The translations under genes were made by a program, and so were the position numbers. A stretch of 64,000 nucleotides of DNA, from positions 62,001 to 126,000 of the forward strand of contig CAVQSZ010000014.1 of assembly GCA_963716115.1 (NCBI GenBank), read 5' to 3'. This stretch comes from AP-15 sp963716115. GTDB lineage: Bacteria > Pseudomonadota > Alphaproteobacteria > ATCC43930 > CGMCC-115725. Under the pieces are notes generated by a model. That model saw only the letters and a list, made by a program, of their open reading frames with translations. It was not told the origin of the DNA and did no database searches. This document shows, in pieces, positions 60,067 through 64,000 of this stretch (its first letter is position 1; every line of letters starts with the position of its first letter).

Positions 60067-60465
60067 ATGCCGATACGACAGCTCGAGGCGCTGATGTGGG
60101 CGCAGGCCTGCGAAAAGATGGAGCGTGCGCAACGGCTGCACCGGCAGTTTTTTCACCGCAGCCATGCCACACCCTGCTGGGAGGCGCCGTGCGACATCTT
60201 CGAGACCGAGGACGCGCTGACCATCCTGATCGCGCTGCCCGGGGTCGAGCTCGACCGGGTCGAGGTCACCCTCGACGCCGGCGTGCTGATCGTCAGCGGC
60301 GAGCGCCCGCTGCCGCCCGAGCTGGCCAACGCCCGGATTCACCGCCTGGAGATCCCGAACGGGCATTTCGAGCGGCGGATCGAGCTGCCGCCGGCGCGTT
60401 TCCAGATTTCCGGTCGGCATCTCGCCAATGGCTGCCTGATGCTGCAATTGCACAAAATGCGGTGA
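60067..60465 (+). CDS. Hsp20/alpha-crystallin family small heat-shock protein
   Basis: 132 residues. The alpha-crystallin domain is visible as WEAPCDIFETEDALTILIAL, PGVELDRVEVTLDAGVLIVS, GERPLPPE and HRLEIPNGHFERRIELPPAR. The C-terminal IxI-like end is replaced by GCLMLQLHKMR, so oligomer contacts may be unusual. It holds unfolded proteins. It stands 42 bases ahead of lon on the same strand, so both are probably one heat-induced operon. There is no clear sigma-32 promoter that I would defend. Confidence 0.9.
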   Translation: MPIRQLEALMWAQACEKMERAQRLHRQFFHRSHATPCWEAPCDIFETEDALTILIALPGVELDRVEVTLDAGVLIVSGERPLPPELANARIHRLEIPNGHFERRIELPPARFQISGRHLANGCLMLQLHKMR

Positions 60466-60507
60466 GCGGGCGTCTCCTGCCCACCTGCTGATCCGAGGAC
60501 CTTCCCA

Positions 60508-62937
<2,430 letters not shown>

Positions 62938-63015
62938 CCGAAGCTCGGGTCGCCGCGTCCCACGCTCCGGCCGGCGCGCCGCGAAGCCTATCGCCGGATC
63001 GACGCCGTGCGGGCG

Positions 63016-63120
63016 CTAGGGTTTGGCCGCCGGCTTGGCGCTCGGCCGCTTGTCGGTCTTTTTCTTCTGCTTGGGCTTCTTGGCTTCCCGGCTGGTCCGC
63101 TTCTGCTCCTTGTTGGCCAC
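63016..63120 (-). CDS. Tiny lysine-rich basic protein
   Basis: About 34 residues: MANKEQKRTSREAKKPKQKK and KTDKRPSAKPAAKP. A GTG start at 63120 has GGAGG 6 bases upstream, which suits it better than the ATG at 63132. Very similar short basic proteins (NKEQR...KKPKK) are common in Alphaproteobacteria, so it is likely real despite its size. Binding to nucleic acid is a guess from its charge. Confidence 0.65.
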   Translation of the reverse strand: MANKEQKRTSREAKKPKQKKKTDKRPSAKPAAKP

Positions 63121-63182
63121 GACATCCTCCATTCGCGCTGCGCTGAGGCGAATATGCGGCGAATGCCCGCCGATGCAACCGT

Positions 63183-64000
63183 CTAGTGCGGGATCGGCTT
63201 CGTCCATCGCTTGGCCTCGACATCGGGGCCGGCGGCGGAGGCGGCCTTGGCGAGGGCGGCTTCGAGGGCCGGGCTCGGCCAGGCGGGGCCCGCGGCCTCT
63301 TCATAGGCGCGGCAGGCCTGCAGCACGCCCAGATCGTCGTAGAGCGGCCCCGTCACCATCAGGCCGATCGGCAATCCGCCGGCAAAGCCGCAGGGGATCG
63401 AGCAGGACGGGTTCTTGGTCAGGTTGAAGACGTAGGTGTAGGTCACCCAGCTCCAGGCGTTGCTCGGGCTCGGCTGGTCGTCGGCGCGCGGGTCGGCGTA
63501 GGCCGCCGGGATCGGCATGGTCGGCGACAGCAGCAGGTCGAACCGGTCGAAGAACCGGCGCAGCCTCTGGCCGAGTGCCGCGCGCTGGCCGATCGCCTCG
63601 ACATACCGCTCCTGCGTCACCGCCTCGCCGCGGCGGCACATCGCAACGAGGCCAGGGTCCATGACCGCCACCGCCGCCGGCGTCTGCGCCCGCAGCAACG
63701 CCCAGAACCCGCCCAGCGCGAGGGTCTCGAAGATCGGCATCGGCGATTGCGCAAACGGGTCGGCCGCTTCGACAACGGCGCCCAGCTCGGCGAAGATGCG
63801 GGCCGCGCGCTCGACCGCTTCGCGCACCGGCGCCGCCGGCTCGGCGAAGCCGAGGGTCGGCGACAGCGCGACGCGCTTGCCCCCGAGGGGCTTGGCCGGA
63901 GAACCCTCGCGCACCCGCTCGCGATAGGCGATCCCGTCATCCGGCAGGCTGTGCCAGTCGCGCGAATCGGGACCCTTGATCGCATCGAGCATCAGCGCTG
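63183..64000 (-). CDS. Amidase signature family enzyme, C-terminal part (cut by window end)
   Basis: At least 272 residues, reading off the window at 64000. VALSPTLGFAEPAAPVREAV, FETLALGGFWALLRAQTP, FDLLLSPTMPIPAAYADPRA and NPSCSIPCGFAGGLPIGLMV follow the C-terminal half of amidase-signature enzymes (GatA-like). The catalytic Ser-cisSer-Lys region lies before the window edge, so it cannot be checked. It hydrolyses amides; the substrate is unknown, and there is no reason to take it for GatA. Confidence 0.88.
   Translation of the reverse strand, partial: ALMLDAIKGPDSRDWHSLPDDGIAYRERVREGSPAKPLGGKRVALSPTLGFAEPAAPVREAVERAARIFAELGAVVEAADPFAQSPMPIFETLALGGFWALLRAQTPAAVAVMDPGLVAMCRRGEAVTQERYVEAIGQRAALGQRLRRFFDRFDLLLSPTMPIPAAYADPRADDQPSPSNAWSWVTYTYVFNLTKNPSCSIPCGFAGGLPIGLMVTGPLYDDLGVLQACRAYEEAAGPAWPSPALEAALAKAASAAGPDVEAKRWTKPIPH

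Overview
The window is a GC-rich chromosomal segment that most resembles an alphaproteobacterium. The main evidence is the mdh - sucC - sucD - sucA - sucB - lpd order, the type of SucC, SucD and GlnD, and dispersed palindromic intergenic repeats of a kind common in that class. Many CaiB/BaiF CoA-transferases, a Rieske oxygenase, an amidase, luciferase-like and VOC enzymes suggest a free-living, catabolically broad soil or aquatic organism. No species is claimed. No rRNA, tRNA or CRISPR array was recognised.

Layout. 0-10.7 kb: an HTH-NucS-like nuclease, then oxidoreductases, a YghU-type GST, a CmcJ/NvfI-like oxygenase, and a divergent MFS/TetR pair with a large nested palindrome between them. 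10.9-13.4 kb: a restriction-modification and repair island holding a C5-cytosine methyltransferase, a GIY-YIG nuclease and a Vsr endonuclease. 13.4-23.1 kb: small-acid and CoA metabolism, with a PEP-mutase-family lyase, a 2-hydroxyacid dehydrogenase, an MBL hydrolase, a CaiB transferase, a double-length CaiB transferase and a ThDP enzyme; a GH5 cellulase fragment lies among them. 23.1-28.2 kb: a vapBC pair, an apparent scar of the same unit, two unknown proteins and a LuxR-type regulator. 28.5-33.6 kb: a cluster of secreted proteins (two paralogues, a PEP-CTERM protein, a repeat protein) showing duplication remnants. 33.6-33.9 kb: an antitoxin followed by a 30-codon VapC stump. 34.4-48.7 kb: TCA-cycle genes mdh, three tandem sucCD copies, sucA, sucB and lpd. 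48.7-60 kb: an AAA ATPase, RidA, a VOC protein, CaiB, dienelactone hydrolase, Rieske oxygenase, a cupin, glnD, an SDR and an alpha/beta hydrolase. 60-64 kb: hsp20-lon, a tiny basic protein and an amidase cut by the window end.

Two observations stand out. First, sucCD is present three times in tandem; only sucC2 reads through without a break. Second, nearly all the frameshifts in the window are single extra bases, and most can be read as two alternative third-codon bases written side by side (for example ctg/ctc as ctgc). Removing one base of each pair gives sucC copies of identical length (389 aa) and sucD copies of identical length (291 aa). I infer that most breaks are consensus errors from mixed alleles or copies rather than gene decay. 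True remnants are the GH5 fragment, the VapC stump, a decayed PIN gene and a duplicated C-terminal tail.
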